From: Glebionis coronaria
Taxonomy: Eukaryota; Streptophyta; Magnoliopsida; Asterales; Asteraceae
Assembly: GCA_025667525.1 (NCBI GenBank)
Contig: CM046875.1
Span: 205,588,271-205,652,270, forward strand
Direction of reading: 5' to 3'
DNA length: 64,000 nucleotides
Shown here in pieces: positions 10,642-20,805 of the stretch. Below the pieces are notes generated by a model. It was not told the DNA's origin, ran no database searches, and was given only the letters and a program-made list of their open reading frames with translations. The position numbers and the translations under genes were made by a program. Numbering within the stretch: the first letter of the stretch is position 1; every line of letters begins with the position of its first letter.

Positions 10642-10794
10642 ATCCAAGTACACACATGTAGCTTGGATTTACACAACACAAATCCAAGCAAACACGTATG
10701 CAATGGATGTACACAACAAATCCAAGTATTCACAAATAACTTGGATGAACACAACTAGTCCAAGTATTCATAAATACATTGGATTGACCTAAAA
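10642..10794. repeat. foldback array ATCCAAG/CTTGGAT in the E1 LTR
   Basis: Four units about 39 bp apart (10642, 10682, 10720, 10759) each pair an ATCCAAG-type arm with a CTTGGAT- or ATTGGAT-type arm about 15 bp later. The unit at 10720-10746 is the cleanest hairpin. Confidence 0.75.
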
Positions 10795-11071
10795 CACAAA
10801 GGTATCATGATGAATATGACTAGCTCATAAATTCATCTTTATCACTACACTAGTGAGTGAGTGATCTTCACATTGGACATGGTAAAGGAGGGGATCAAGA
10901 GGATAATCATATGTAAACATCCTTAACAAATTAAGTGATCATTTACTAATGATTATGCTATAGAAAATAGAAAAAGGGCTGAGAAAAACGTCCAAGAGAC
11001 TTGCTGGAAAATGAGATTTGACCCACTATTTAAAGGATACAAAGTTACAACGGATCTATAACGGCTACTGT

Positions 11072-11140
11072 GCGCGGTACCTTATCTCACCCCGCGGTAC
11101 CATATCGCTAAGGTACCGCGTAGGTACTTAAGGTACCGCC
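11072..11140. repeat. E1 palindromic GC cluster, copy M4 (in the LTR)
   Basis: Two left arms (GCGCGGTACCTTATC and CCGCGGTACCATATC) face two right arms (TAAGGTACCGCG and TTAAGGTACCGCC). Compared with M1-M3, GGAACC has become GGTACC on the right arms, matching the left arms, so pairing is kept. Athila 1 begins ten bases further on. Confidence 0.8.
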
Positions 11141-11144
11141 ACTA

Positions 11145-11149
11145 GACTC
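11145..11149. repeat. Athila 1 target duplication gactc, left copy
   Basis: The bases gactc immediately precede the Athila 1 LTR and recur exactly at 24579-24583. Confidence 0.9.
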
Positions 11150-12333
11150 TGATATTCGTAGAAATACGTCTTTTAGGAAAAAGAACGTAAATGTGGTAAG
11201 TCTTAACGAGTGATTTAGGAAAACCACAAGTTATGACCCAATGAAGTGAGTTCGTTCTCGAGGAGGCTAGTGCGTTGTGAATTGAATTGATTTGATTTTG
11301 TTTTTTGATTATTAACAAGAAAAGGGAGAAGAGAAAATGACGAAGACGAAAAAAATAGAAAAATAGACAAAAACACTACTAGAAAGTTAAGACGTAGAAA
11401 CGTAAAAATGACAAAATTTAAAATTTTAACCTAAAAATCCACAATAATATTCTAAGAGTTTACAAAAAATCCAAACTTGCCAAAACCTTTTGATTAATTA
11501 AATAATGACTTTTTAATGCTAATTAAAGCCCTAAAAATCACTTTTAAATATTAAAAAGCCCTAAACAAGATTTAATAGTTTGTAAACCTCAAAAATGACC
11601 TAATTAAGCTAAAAACTATTTTTAAAAATTTTAAAACCAAATTTAACTATTTTTAAACTCCTAAAAACTATTAAAATCTATTAAATCTTAAATTAATTCT
11701 AAAAATTAATTGAAAAACCTACAAATTAATTGGAAAGTGAAAAAGTTCCTAATTTAATGTCTAGAATCTAGGAAAAATGAAAAAAAGTTAAAAATAAAAC
11801 TTTGAATTTTTATGAATAAAATAATAATAAAATATTCCAAAAAATAAAAAGTTCCTAAATAAATTCTAAAAAATTTTCAAAAATCCTAAATATTCTAACT
11901 AAGAAGAAAATGCAAATTAAAGTTCCTAAAACCTTTTTTATAATTTTATATTAATTATTAAAGTTTAATAAAAAACTTAAAATCAAATAAAATTAAAAAT
12001 TAAAGTTTTTGAAAACTTTTTGATATGTAAACCTCAAAAATATAAATTAAAACTTAAAAACTATTTTTTGGATTTTTATATTACTGTTTACTATTTTTTA
12101 TACACTTTCTAAATTTAAAACTAAAAATAATCCTAATAATTAATTAAATAATGGGAAAAATAAAACTTTGAAACAGAAAAATCTAAAATACTGATTAAAC
12201 CCTAGGAAAAATGCTAGCTACTAAACAAGCTTAATAAATAAGCTGGAAAAGCCTAAATAAGCTACGGCTTATTTTAATAAGCCAAATTCAAAACGTGCTT
12301 AAATAACTATTGAAATGAGACTCTAACGTAAAA

Positions 12334-12413
12334 ACTCATCTAGATCACTGGTAGAACCCCTCACTCCTGAGCTGCAGGTCGGGGGTTCGAGTCCAGGCAG
12401 GGTGAAGTTTTTA
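12334..12413 (+). other. tRNA-like (SINE-head-like) segment antisense in the Athila 1 3' LTR
   Basis: A Pol III A-box-like tagatcactgg (12341-12351) is followed 33 bp later by an exact B box GGTTCGAGTCC (12384-12394), with T-runs downstream that could stop Pol III. There is no acceptor stem, so it is not a tRNA gene. It lies on the strand opposite to the LTR transcript. The same segment is at 22011-22090. Confidence 0.6.
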
Positions 12414-13802
12414 ATTTTTATTTTCTTTTTTTTTCTTTTTTAACACTTAAACCTGTTACACTTTTAGACACTAAAACACAAACACAAATTGAATTTGACA
12501 AAGATTAAGGCAAGTTATGAGCAGAAACGTGGCCAGGTCTGCTTATGTTTCTGATGAACAAGTATGTTCATACACTTGTGTACTAAACTACCAAGAGGAC
12601 TTGGTTTGCTGGTGATTTGGTGGTGTTTTATGGGACAAGCAGGCACCCTTGTGCTCTTTGGAGCACAAGGAGTCACAAATAAGCAGCAATCAAGCAAAAT
12701 CAACACTCCAAGAAACACAAATCAAGCAAGAAAAACCAAATAAAGTTGCTGAGACAATTTTTATGGTCTGGTGGTATATAAGCTGATTAGAGTGCACAAA
12801 GATGAGTTTCCAAGGCCTAAATTTTGCACACAAACTCACCAATTAACATACAAACAAATCACAATCCTGTCTTGACCTATAAACTAACAGCTCATCAAAA
12901 TTTAAATACCAACTCACCCAATACAGTCACCAATGGAAGTTTCTGATATTATAGCTCTTAAACCAAATTTCAAGCATGCATTTGTGTTTAAACCAAACCA
13001 AACTGAAAACTTATGTGCCTAGCAACCTATAGCAACCAAATGAGTAGATCTAACACGTTTTATCACAAAATCAATCAAAGAAACTCACTTAATATGCTAA
13101 TCCAAACACCCCTTTAAAAACTGAATACCAAGATTTTTCAAACCAAATCACTTAAAATCAATTCAAACTGATTCTAAAGAGTTTTAGCATGCATAAAACA
13201 CCAAATAAACTTCAATCAAACTCATAAAAACACTTAACATGCAGTTTTCACCAAGATCATTTAAATCACCAATAAAACTGAAAAATTAAAAAGGGAAAAG
13301 GATTTTTACCTAAGGGACTTACATCCAAGTCCCTTGTGACAGCTTTGTCACCTCCTTTCAGGCTGGGGCCTGAGCTGAACTTAATCAACAACACTCAAAC
13401 AATCAAACCTGCAAATAAGAACAAACACAAGAACAACACACTTTCTGATTTTCTCTTAAAAACTTTCAAACCTTGGAACCACTTGACTTAACACGTTTTA
13501 AAAACAATTCACAAGTTCAAAAATCAAGGACTCTTATCCACTTTCACTTCAAAAAGCCTTGATTCTCAGAAACTTTCAAACCTTTTTAAACAACCTTTTT
13601 GAAAACTTAACACACAAAATCTTTCACAATTTTTAAAATGGAACTCAGCCTTAGCATTTAACACAATACACAAACTTTTTAAACTTAATAAAAGGAATTA
13701 CACTTGTCTTTCACAAACACCAAACTTCATTAATTTAAAAAAGGAATTACAAGTTGAAAAATGCTAAAAACCGGAACAACTAATAGAGTCACAGGTCAAC
13801 TC

Positions 13803-13810
13803 TATTTATA
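13803..13810 (-). promoter_or_regulatory. putative TATA box, Athila 1 3' LTR
   Basis: In element sense this is TATAAATA, followed by agagttgacc. It is about 1.1 kb into the LTR from its U3 end. The same site is at 23479-23486 in the other LTR. Confidence 0.55.
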
Positions 13811-14539
13811 CAATGAAAAGAACAATCTAGAATGCTTAAAACCCTAGTTGCTGAAATGCCAAAAAGGCCCTTGAGTCTTCAATCTTCAAATTGGTCAAAA
13901 TCGTCCCATGTGACTTGACAGCTTGGAAACTTGTTTGTGGACGTTGGATTGGACTTGGGGACCAAGGGAATTCATCTAACCGTTTAAATGGTCGGGACAT
14001 AGGGTTTGGGGGAAAATGACTTGAGCAGGGGAGGTCTGGGGAGGGGTCCACAACCCATGTGGGTATGTTTTGTGGAGTGGGAAATGGTGAGGGCATGGGT
14101 AATTTAGGATCTGGACAAGATGGGGTAATAACCCCTTGTTTTGGGTTTAATTAATCTGGGTGGGGTTTTATGGTTTAAGTGGATTAAGGCCATGTTTAAT
14201 CTATTTTGGTATAAACATTTTTAAAATAGTGTTAATAGTGGAAAGTCGTTTTGACCAATTGACCATGTTTTTAAATAAAACCGGTTTGGGCTTGTTGGAC
14301 GGGTTTGGGTAGGATATGGGTAGGGTTAATGGGTTGGTGGGTGGGCAGGGCTGAGGTGTCACAATGTTACTGGGTGAGGAGGTTTGGCTGGTTGGCAGGA
14401 TAGGTCCCCAATCTTTTCTATTGTGTCCACTTTGTATTAATTAGCCATCAGCGCCCAATTTGCTTGCAACAACTTTTGGCAAGTTGTCATATTTGGCACA
14501 ATTTACTTCCAAAGCTTTATCCAAGGGTTTCTTTTGTAT

Positions 14540-14720
14540 ATTCTTCAAATTTCAGGGACTGATCTTGTACAATCTTCAAACATTAAGGACCATACTTGTA
14601 CAATTGATATTTGGAGGGTCAATTGTGACAAGTTCTTTAAAGATGAGGGACTAAACTTGACAATCTTCAATTCTTCAAGGGTCATTTTGCAAAATTCCAA
14701 ACTTGGGCCTGGTTCATTGT
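14540..14720 (-). repeat. U3 imperfect repeats, Athila 1 3' LTR
   Basis: Boxes of the form AGGGAC, AGGACC, GGGTC and CTTGTACAAT recur every 30-45 bp. Equivalent arrays lie in the other Athila-type LTRs (24217-24400, 28250-28480, 40905-41265, 53440-53800). Confidence 0.55.
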
Positions 14721-14871
14721 GCGGCTTCGTTTCCCGTGTTCGTTTTTGATTGATTCTTGTGATCTTTTGCCATTTCCTCAATATCCGTACCTAAAAATAC
14801 ACAAGTAACAAACACGAGCATATATTTGGCAATTTTTATGATATTTTATGCATTTAAAGCTCGATTTGGAC

Positions 14872-14901
14872 GATGAGACCATGTATAAAAGCAGTCTCAT
14901 C
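14872..14901. repeat. terminal hairpin of the Athila 1 3' LTR
   Basis: An 8-9 bp stem (GATGAGACC facing GCAGTCTCATC in + orientation) sits one base inside the LTR end. The loop contains TATAAAAG on the + strand, which is antisense to the element. The same structure is at 24548-24577. Confidence 0.75.
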
Positions 14902-14902
14902 A

Positions 14903-14923
14903 CTCCCCCATACTAAACCATTG
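14903..14923 (-). promoter_or_regulatory. Athila 1 polypurine tract
   Basis: In element sense this is TTTAGTATGGGGGAG directly before the LTR start TGATGAGACTGC, as in Athila 2 (53211-53225). Confidence 0.9.
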
Positions 14924-16811
14924 TCGTGCCCTCACGCAATGCTAGAATAAAGTATCAAAGCATCTCCAAAATTTGATTTGTTCACTTTATTGAAATGATA
15001 AACTAGCTACATTACTATGATTACTACTACTTGTGTTTTAGACATAATGTATGATTTTCATCTCAAAATAGGACGTTTAGGTTCATAGAATAAGAACACG
15101 TGAATGCTTCGTTAGAAATAATTTCGTCATCCTCGATTTTCACCCTAATTCTATGCCAAGCGTGCAACGAGATCATTGTCATTATAAGTTAGTAATGCTA
15201 ACACTACTCATATGCCCTAATCACGTACTTATTCTCCCATTATTCCTAAGTTGTATCTCTTATATTTTATTTTGTCTTAATGATCACGAGGATACATCAT
15301 TGACTTATGCGATAATAGAGATTTAGGTCTAAAAATAGAGTCCTAACGGTGTAACTAAGACCATCAAATCAATAACCCCTCCTAATAGACAACGATGTTA
15401 AAAAATTAAGTTGACAAGAAGAATCGATAAACACGGTTTTATAACGGTTTTGAACATGAGACTTATTACCAAGACTTTTATACGCCCCCTAACGGAAGGA
15501 CCTTATTATCTTTGGTTTACCTCCATCTTTTATTCAACTTCGCCATGAAGCTTTTATTATGACTTCGGTCTTGCCTTGCCTTTTATTATCCGCCTCATCG
15601 GTGGTTTTATTAGCCAAAGACGTATATCCTCACGCTAAAGCGAATTTTGGATCTTTAAAGCTTCGAAGATTAAGGCTTGATTCACTTTCAATTTTGCATA
15701 GATTTTAGGCCTTGTGGGGCTTCAAATTGTTTGCTTGATTTAGGTGAGCACTTGAAATCTTATTATTAGGTGAAGCTTTCGATTATTCGGGTTGCCAATA
15801 CTTCAAAACCGTGACGCTGGCGATACCTTATTGTCTTCCCAATTTAATTACACGGAAGCTACTAGAAAAGACTAGAAACCCAACAATCCTAACTAAGCCG
15901 CTAACTCAATATTTATTAAAAAAAAATATTTACATGCGAAGGGAGAATAAGCAAACAACGAGAACACATGAGTTTTTGAAAGAATACGAGTTACTCTACG
16001 TTTAGCATAGTAACTTATAATTAACTCTATCATTTCTCGTCCTCATTTAAGAGACTTAGCCTAATGAGTAGTTAAGGAATCAAAGCTAAGTGCTCAACAC
16101 GCATGGTCGAGTCAAAAATTACTCTTATTCTCGCCATCGGAAAACCTACATTCGTGTCTTAAAACACTTATAAAATATGAGAAAAATTTTAAAATTTGGC
16201 CATTTTTAGCCTTATTTTGCAACAAAACGATAAACAAAATGATAAACTTTGGAAAGCGTGAAGGTTTGGCAAGGAAAGTATCTATTCACCCCCCCATACT
16301 AAAGTTAAACATTGTCCTCAATGTTTCGAGTCTAGGGGTGCAAACACCCCCATACTAGAGACGTAGTCGAATGCCTAATCTAGCATGGAAAGGGTGTAAC
16401 CATTAAATTAAAAGCCGTTTATGAAGTGTGCTAAAAACCTAAGGTTAGAACATATAAGGATATGTCATATGGATATTGGGAAAGGCCTCCAAAGCAAACG
16501 ATCGAGTGCTCCCATAAAACGAACACGAGAGGCTCCAATCGTGAAGATCATGATCTAAAAACCACAATGCACAAACAACCACGGAACAAAGGTTGGAAGG
16601 GCACAAATCCCCTCACATTAAACTAATTAGAAAGCAATAATATGTACATGGATAAGCATGGGTCTCCCCCACGAGGCACCTTGTTTTTGATAACCGAGTC
16701 AAAAGCTCGACTCGAATCCCCATAAATGTGATCATTTAGGGATAATCATGGTATGGTCAATTTTTGGTGGGGCTTACATGATAAACAAGGCCCAAAAGCA
16801 CGTGGAGTACT
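14924..16811 (-). other. Athila 1 post-ORF region, non-coding
   Basis: About 1.9 kb between the ORF stop and the purine tract matches, on the opposite strand, the post-pol region of Athila 2 (51401-53210). It holds two further purine-tract-like blocks (16287-16304 and 16345-16360) and a GGGGTG/CACCCC hairpin (16335-16350). Small frames such as 15811-16005 have no counterpart worth calling. Confidence 0.75.
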
Positions 16812-19800
16812 TTAAAAATCCGATAAACGTATACCGGGGTCAAAGATAGCGTCTTCGTTTTCGGATGAAAGACGAAACAACGCTACTCCAACACAAATCC
16901 CAATGGGATAGAAGAAAATAGGAGAGAAGAAATAGAAGGGTGGGACAATGGGTAAGTCTCTAAAAACATGAGCTACTCGAGGTAGACTCGCACCAATCAA
17001 ATGAAAAGATTTTCCATTTATTGCATCGGTGGAAGACCGAGATTTCCCTATATAAGCAATTCCAGGATCAAATATCTCGTCCTCGGTGGAGAAAGGGGAG
17101 GGAACATAAGGGGCTTCCCCTACACTAAGTCCACACAAAGCATCGTCAAAAGGAGAAGACGAGCTTGTAGTACTCAATAAACGCGGTGATGACGGAGTTA
17201 GAATTGTACAAAAATCTTTTAAATTAAATTCAAAATCTTTTCCTTTTTCATCTTTTAAACTCTCCTTGTGAAAACCCGATTTAATTATGTCAAAAATATT
17301 TGGTGTATCTAAAACAATGTTAGTCACACTAAAAATTCTCACATTTTGAAATCTTTTTGGTTTAGGTGGTGGCAAGTTTTCAAAACGTTTGTCAACAAAG
17401 AAAACCTCCCCATCGGGATCAACGTATTCATCATCCGAAGAATCAATCGAGATTGGAATCGTAGGCTTAACACTCTTAACCTCCATCGGCGGAGGGGACG
17501 GAACTTCATTTTTATCAACAACTCCTAAAACTCTATTTGAAATCCTTTGACAAATGCTTTTGGTGGGATTGACATTATACAAAGATGTGATAGAATACAC
17601 ATGAGAAAGAGTGTAGTTTTGGGTTGCATTAATGACGAGTTCTTCCTCATTGAAACGAAGAGTGATTTTTCTTGCATGCACATCGATAAGTGCTCTCGAG
17701 GTATCCAAAAAAGATCGACCTAAAATTAACGGAACTTTAGGATCGATGGGAATATCAACAACAATGAAGTCTACAGGATAGTAGAACTTTCCAACTTTCA
17801 CAAAGACGTCCTCGGCAACTCCACAAGCTAGAATCGTAGAATGATCGGCCATTTCGATTGACATTCTTGAAGGAGTGAGATTTGGAAGATTGAGCGATTT
17901 AAAAATCTCAAGAGGCATCAAATTAATACTAGCACCAAGATCGGCCAAGGCGTAGCATTCTTCCATGTCTTGGATAGCACATGGGATTAAAAACTTTCCA
18001 GGATCACCGACTTTTTGAGGTATGCGGCTTAGAAAAACCGAAGAACAACTAGACGATTTTTGCAATTTTTCTTTGTTATTCAACATACTTTTGAAGTTCG
18101 CGGCAAATCGAGGCATCATGACTAAGGCGTCGGCAAAACTTATATTGAAATGCAAGTCACGAAACATTTTCATAAAGAGTTCAAATTGATAATTATTTCG
18201 TTCTTGTGCCTTTTCCTTGTCTAGTCTTGATGGGTAGGGTAAAGGTGAAGGTGGTGTGGGTTGGGGCAAATTAGGCATAGGCATCGGCCTTGGAATCTCG
18301 GGTTCCATGATTGGTGTAGGTTCAACCGTAGGTGTGGATTGAGCGGTACTTCGTGGGCTTTGAATGTGCTCCTTTTCAACCACAACCTCGGGTTCTTTCT
18401 CTTTTTCCTTCTCCATAGAAGTACTTGGACGAGAAATGGGTTCTTTGAAAGTCTTACCACTACGAGTGGTAATAACCTTCAATTCAACTTTCGGGTTCAC
18501 GATGGTATCACTAGGAAGACCACCCGAAGAAGAGGGCTTACACATGATAGCTTCAAACATTTTAGCCATTCGGTCTTCAAACTTAGATTGCCTAGCATCC
18601 GCTTTTAACAATTCTTGCTTAATCTCATGTTGTCCTTGCTCCATTTTTTGTTGATTTTGTTGGAGTCGTGTGACATTTCCTTCCATTTTATAAGCATGAG
18701 TTTTAAGTTCATTAGCAAGTTCGTTCTTAAGCTCGTTTTTCAACTCGGATCTTAAGCTAACCATTTCACGTTGCATATTATCAAACTTAGCATCATTAGC
18801 CTTAGCATAATTCAAAAATTCTCCTTGAAGATTTTTGGTGTGATCGTTTTGAAAACCTTGGGCATTAGTTTGAAAATCACGGTTTTGGTTTTGGTTAGAA
18901 ATTTGCCCATTTCCACTTTGGTAATTACCTTTGTTATAGTTTCTTTGATTTCCTTGGTAATTTCCACCTTGGTTGTTGTTGCGATAATTATTAGCATTTT
19001 GATTGGGTGGAGCTTGATTTGAACGTGAACCTTGACCGATTTGGTTGTAAGTTCCCGTGGCTACAAAAGCATTCGAAGTGTTACCATCCGCGGTAATGCA
19101 CTCGGAAAGATCATGAGCTCCCCCACACGACAAACAACTTTTAGAAACCGCTTTAACCGAAGCGGTGTTGGAAGCTTCTTGAGCCTTCCAATGGGACATA
19201 AGGTTAGTAAATCTATCGAAAAATCGGTTTTCTTCATTTGCTTCATCATGTAAAGCATTGATACTTCGAGACGATGATGACGAGCCCCTTTTTGCAACAC
19301 TCGGTGTGTGACGAGGGCTATAAACCTTAGACCTATTCTCGATTATGACCAAAGCTTCTTCAACCGTTTTACACAAAAAATTACCACCCGCGGCGGCATT
19401 TAAATAATCTCTTTCATGATCGTTAAGTCCATTGTAAAACGTGTCGATTTGGTGCAAATCGGAAAAACCGTGATGAGGACATTCGTGTAACATCTCCTTA
19501 AACCTATTCCAAGCCGTAGAAAAACTCTCATTTGATTCTTGTGAAAATTTAGAAATTTCATTCTTCAAATGCGTAGTCTTAGAGGGCGGAAAAAATTGGT
19601 TCACAAATTTCGAGACGAGATCCTTCCACGTCAATATAGAATTGGGTGGCTCTTTCTCTAACCAAATTTTAGCGGGCCCCGCTAAGGAATACGGAAAAAG
19701 CATCATCTTAATCGAGTCATTTAGGACATCCTTAAATTTGCACGTGGCGGTAAGACGATTAAATTGGCGGATATGGTTGTGGGGATTGTCCTTCTCATCA

Positions 19801-20198
19801 CCACGGAATTTGTTGTTTTGGATCATCGACAACAAACCCGTTTTCACCTCAAAATTCTCCGCAAGGATTGCGGGAATCACAATAGCTTCTCCATAACCCT
19901 CGGTGGGTGCTTGAAGTAACTCCATCATAGTTCGATTCGCCATGGTTGGTTCTTCTCGTACAATGGGTTCGTCAATAGGAGACTCCTCACTAGAATGAGT
20001 TGGAGTGGGAGTTTTGTTCTTTCGTTTACGTGCACGTTTTGCTTTGTTACGAGTGAGCATAAACGTCACGTACAACGTGGAGACGAGCAAAGAAGATTCT
20101 TTTTGGTATTTTGTGTTTTTCAATTTTTTTGTGGTTTTTGATTGTATTAACCTTTTTTGGAAATTGGTGAATATATTAAGTAGACAATGAGTCCGCAA
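16812..20198 (-). CDS. gag-pro: Athila 1 gag-protease polyprotein with an unrecognised C-terminal extension
   Basis: The frame is open for 1128 codons. I prefer the start at 20060 (MLTRNKAKR, 1082 aa), since Athila 2 shares that methionine while upstream residues differ. Counting from 20198, gag capsid-like sequence spans about 130-300, a CX2CX3HX4C knuckle (CLSCGGAHDLSEC) lies near 353, and a long Lys/Gln/Glu-rich coiled coil covers about 465-565. The aspartic protease has DLGAS with the catalytic Asp at 753. After the protease (about 860) the protein no longer matches Athila 2. It has an acidic SSDDEY stretch, two EDxIFDPGI motifs near 1039 and 1115, and a hydrophobic segment at about 1084-1106 that could span a membrane. 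It would make particle proteins and process them, but cannot copy or integrate DNA. An intact ORF this long suggests recent selection or recent copying. Confidence 0.9.
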   Translation of the reverse strand: MRTHCLLNIFTNFQKRLIQSKTTKKLKNTKYQKESSLLVSTLYVTFMLTRNKAKRARKRKNKTPTPTHSSEESPIDEPIVREEPTMANRTMMELLQAPTEGYGEAIVIPAILAENFEVKTGLLSMIQNNKFRGDEKDNPHNHIRQFNRLTATCKFKDVLNDSIKMMLFPYSLAGPAKIWLEKEPPNSILTWKDLVSKFVNQFFPPSKTTHLKNEISKFSQESNESFSTAWNRFKEMLHECPHHGFSDLHQIDTFYNGLNDHERDYLNAAAGGNFLCKTVEEALVIIENRSKVYSPRHTPSVAKRGSSSSSRSINALHDEANEENRFFDRFTNLMSHWKAQEASNTASVKAVSKSCLSCGGAHDLSECITADGNTSNAFVATGTYNQIGQGSRSNQAPPNQNANNYRNNNQGGNYQGNQRNYNKGNYQSGNGQISNQNQNRDFQTNAQGFQNDHTKNLQGEFLNYAKANDAKFDNMQREMVSLRSELKNELKNELANELKTHAYKMEGNVTRLQQNQQKMEQGQHEIKQELLKADARQSKFEDRMAKMFEAIMCKPSSSGGLPSDTIVNPKVELKVITTRSGKTFKEPISRPSTSMEKEKEKEPEVVVEKEHIQSPRSTAQSTPTVEPTPIMEPEIPRPMPMPNLPQPTPPSPLPYPSRLDKEKAQERNNYQFELFMKMFRDLHFNISFADALVMMPRFAANFKSMLNNKEKLQKSSSCSSVFLSRIPQKVGDPGKFLIPCAIQDMEECYALADLGASINLMPLEIFKSLNLPNLTPSRMSIEMADHSTILACGVAEDVFVKVGKFYYPVDFIVVDIPIDPKVPLILGRSFLDTSRALIDVHARKITLRFNEEELVINATQNYTLSHVYSITSLYNVNPTKSICQRISNRVLGVVDKNEVPSPPPMEVKSVKPTIPISIDSSDDEYVDPDGEVFFVDKRFENLPPPKPKRFQNVRIFSVTNIVLDTPNIFDIIKSGFHKESLKDEKGKDFEFNLKDFCTILTPSSPRLLSTTSSSSPFDDALCGLSVGEAPYVPSPFSTEDEIFDPGIAYIGKSRSSTDAINGKSFHLIGASLPRVAHVFRDLPIVPPFYFFSPIFFYPIGICVGVALFRLSSENEDAIFDPGIRLSDF

Positions 20199-20787
20199 AT
20201 CTCCTCCTCAATCAAATCTCTTGATTAAAAAGGCCTCAAGGAATGAAAACGATCACGTGGAGTGAACGCCTTCGATGACTTTAGAACGATGGTGGAAAAC
20301 CAAATCGTTCAAGAGGGTTTAATCAATAGAAACCAAGAAAATATATATGATATGTAATAATACTTTGGGCGGCAAAACCCTCGATTCACTCTCAAAATCA
20401 AATACGCACAAGCAAGCGGAGGAAACGAGGCGGCGCGAAGCACTTAAGAGCCTTTTTCCTTTAGGTTGTGAAATACAACCGCCTTATACCCACCTTATAG
20501 TTTGTATTATCAAAATTAAGCTTCACGAAAGTATTTATCTATTTTTGCCTTTTTCTTTGGTTTGAGATTCGAATACAATGATCGAGTGATGAAATCCCGA
20601 ATCAAGGTTGTGATTGCTCACGTATTTGGAGTACTTGTGTATTTATTGTTCTACGTATACAATATAGTAATAATATTCACACAAAAACCGAAAAACGATA
20701 ATACGTATTAATAGAGTGCTATTAATACAATTACTATTATGGCTAATATAGAAAAAACAACAATTGTCAATCAAAACACAACACGCC
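20199..20787 (-). other. Athila 1 leader between primer site and gag
   Basis: This untranslated leader is about 0.6-0.7 kb long and shared in reverse orientation with Athila 2 (44954-45675). Common pieces include the gcggcaaaaccctcgattcac and cgcgaagcacttaag stretches. A short + strand frame (20347-20565) has only a mirrored partial counterpart and is not called. Confidence 0.7.
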
Positions 20788-20805
20788 TCCCCGGCAGCGG
20801 CGCCA
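20788..20805 (-). promoter_or_regulatory. Athila 1 primer binding site
   Basis: In element sense this is TGGCGCCGCTGCCGGGGA, three bases from the LTR. The same 18-mer is in Athila 2 (44936-44953). Athila and Tat elements use this site, generally assigned to tRNA-Asp. Confidence 0.9.

Larger units (their letters stand above)
9927..11149 (-). repeat. E1 5' LTR, segment a
   Basis: This is the primer-side part of the 5' LTR. In + orientation it starts TGAAGAAACTAG, followed by a run of eleven G at 9942-9952. It holds a 76-bp tandem repeat (10290-10505), a foldback array (10642-10794) and palindromic cluster M4 (11072-11140). Athila 1 then interrupts it, and the rest is at 24584-24958, giving a full LTR of about 1.6 kb. 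Confidence 0.85.
11150..14902 (-). repeat. Athila 1 3' LTR
   Basis: The + strand borders are TGATATTCG on the left and CTCATCA on the right. From about 11390 to 12300 it is very AT-rich with no coding potential. It also contains a tRNA-like segment (12341-12400), a TATA box (13803-13810), U3 repeats (about 14540-14720) and a terminal hairpin (14872-14901). Short open frames here (for example 12718-12515 and 14096-13836) recur in the other LTR and are not genes. Confidence 0.92.

Noticed and set aside
11390..12300. AT-rich stretch as an origin or matrix-attachment region
   Set aside because: The same stretch is present in the other Athila 1 LTR, and related A/T-rich sequence ends the other Athila LTRs; composition alone is not evidence.
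12334..12413. A functional tRNA gene in the Athila 1 LTR
   Set aside because: Pol III boxes are present, but there is no acceptor stem and the T stem pairs poorly; a SINE-like relic fits better.
18221..19300. Several 60-115 codon frames on both strands inside the Athila 1 gag
   Set aside because: They are shadow frames of the long gag-protease ORF.
20347..20565. 72-codon plus-strand frame in the Athila 1 leader, and its mirror at 45220-45411
   Set aside because: They are antisense to the leader, only partly shared and without any motif.
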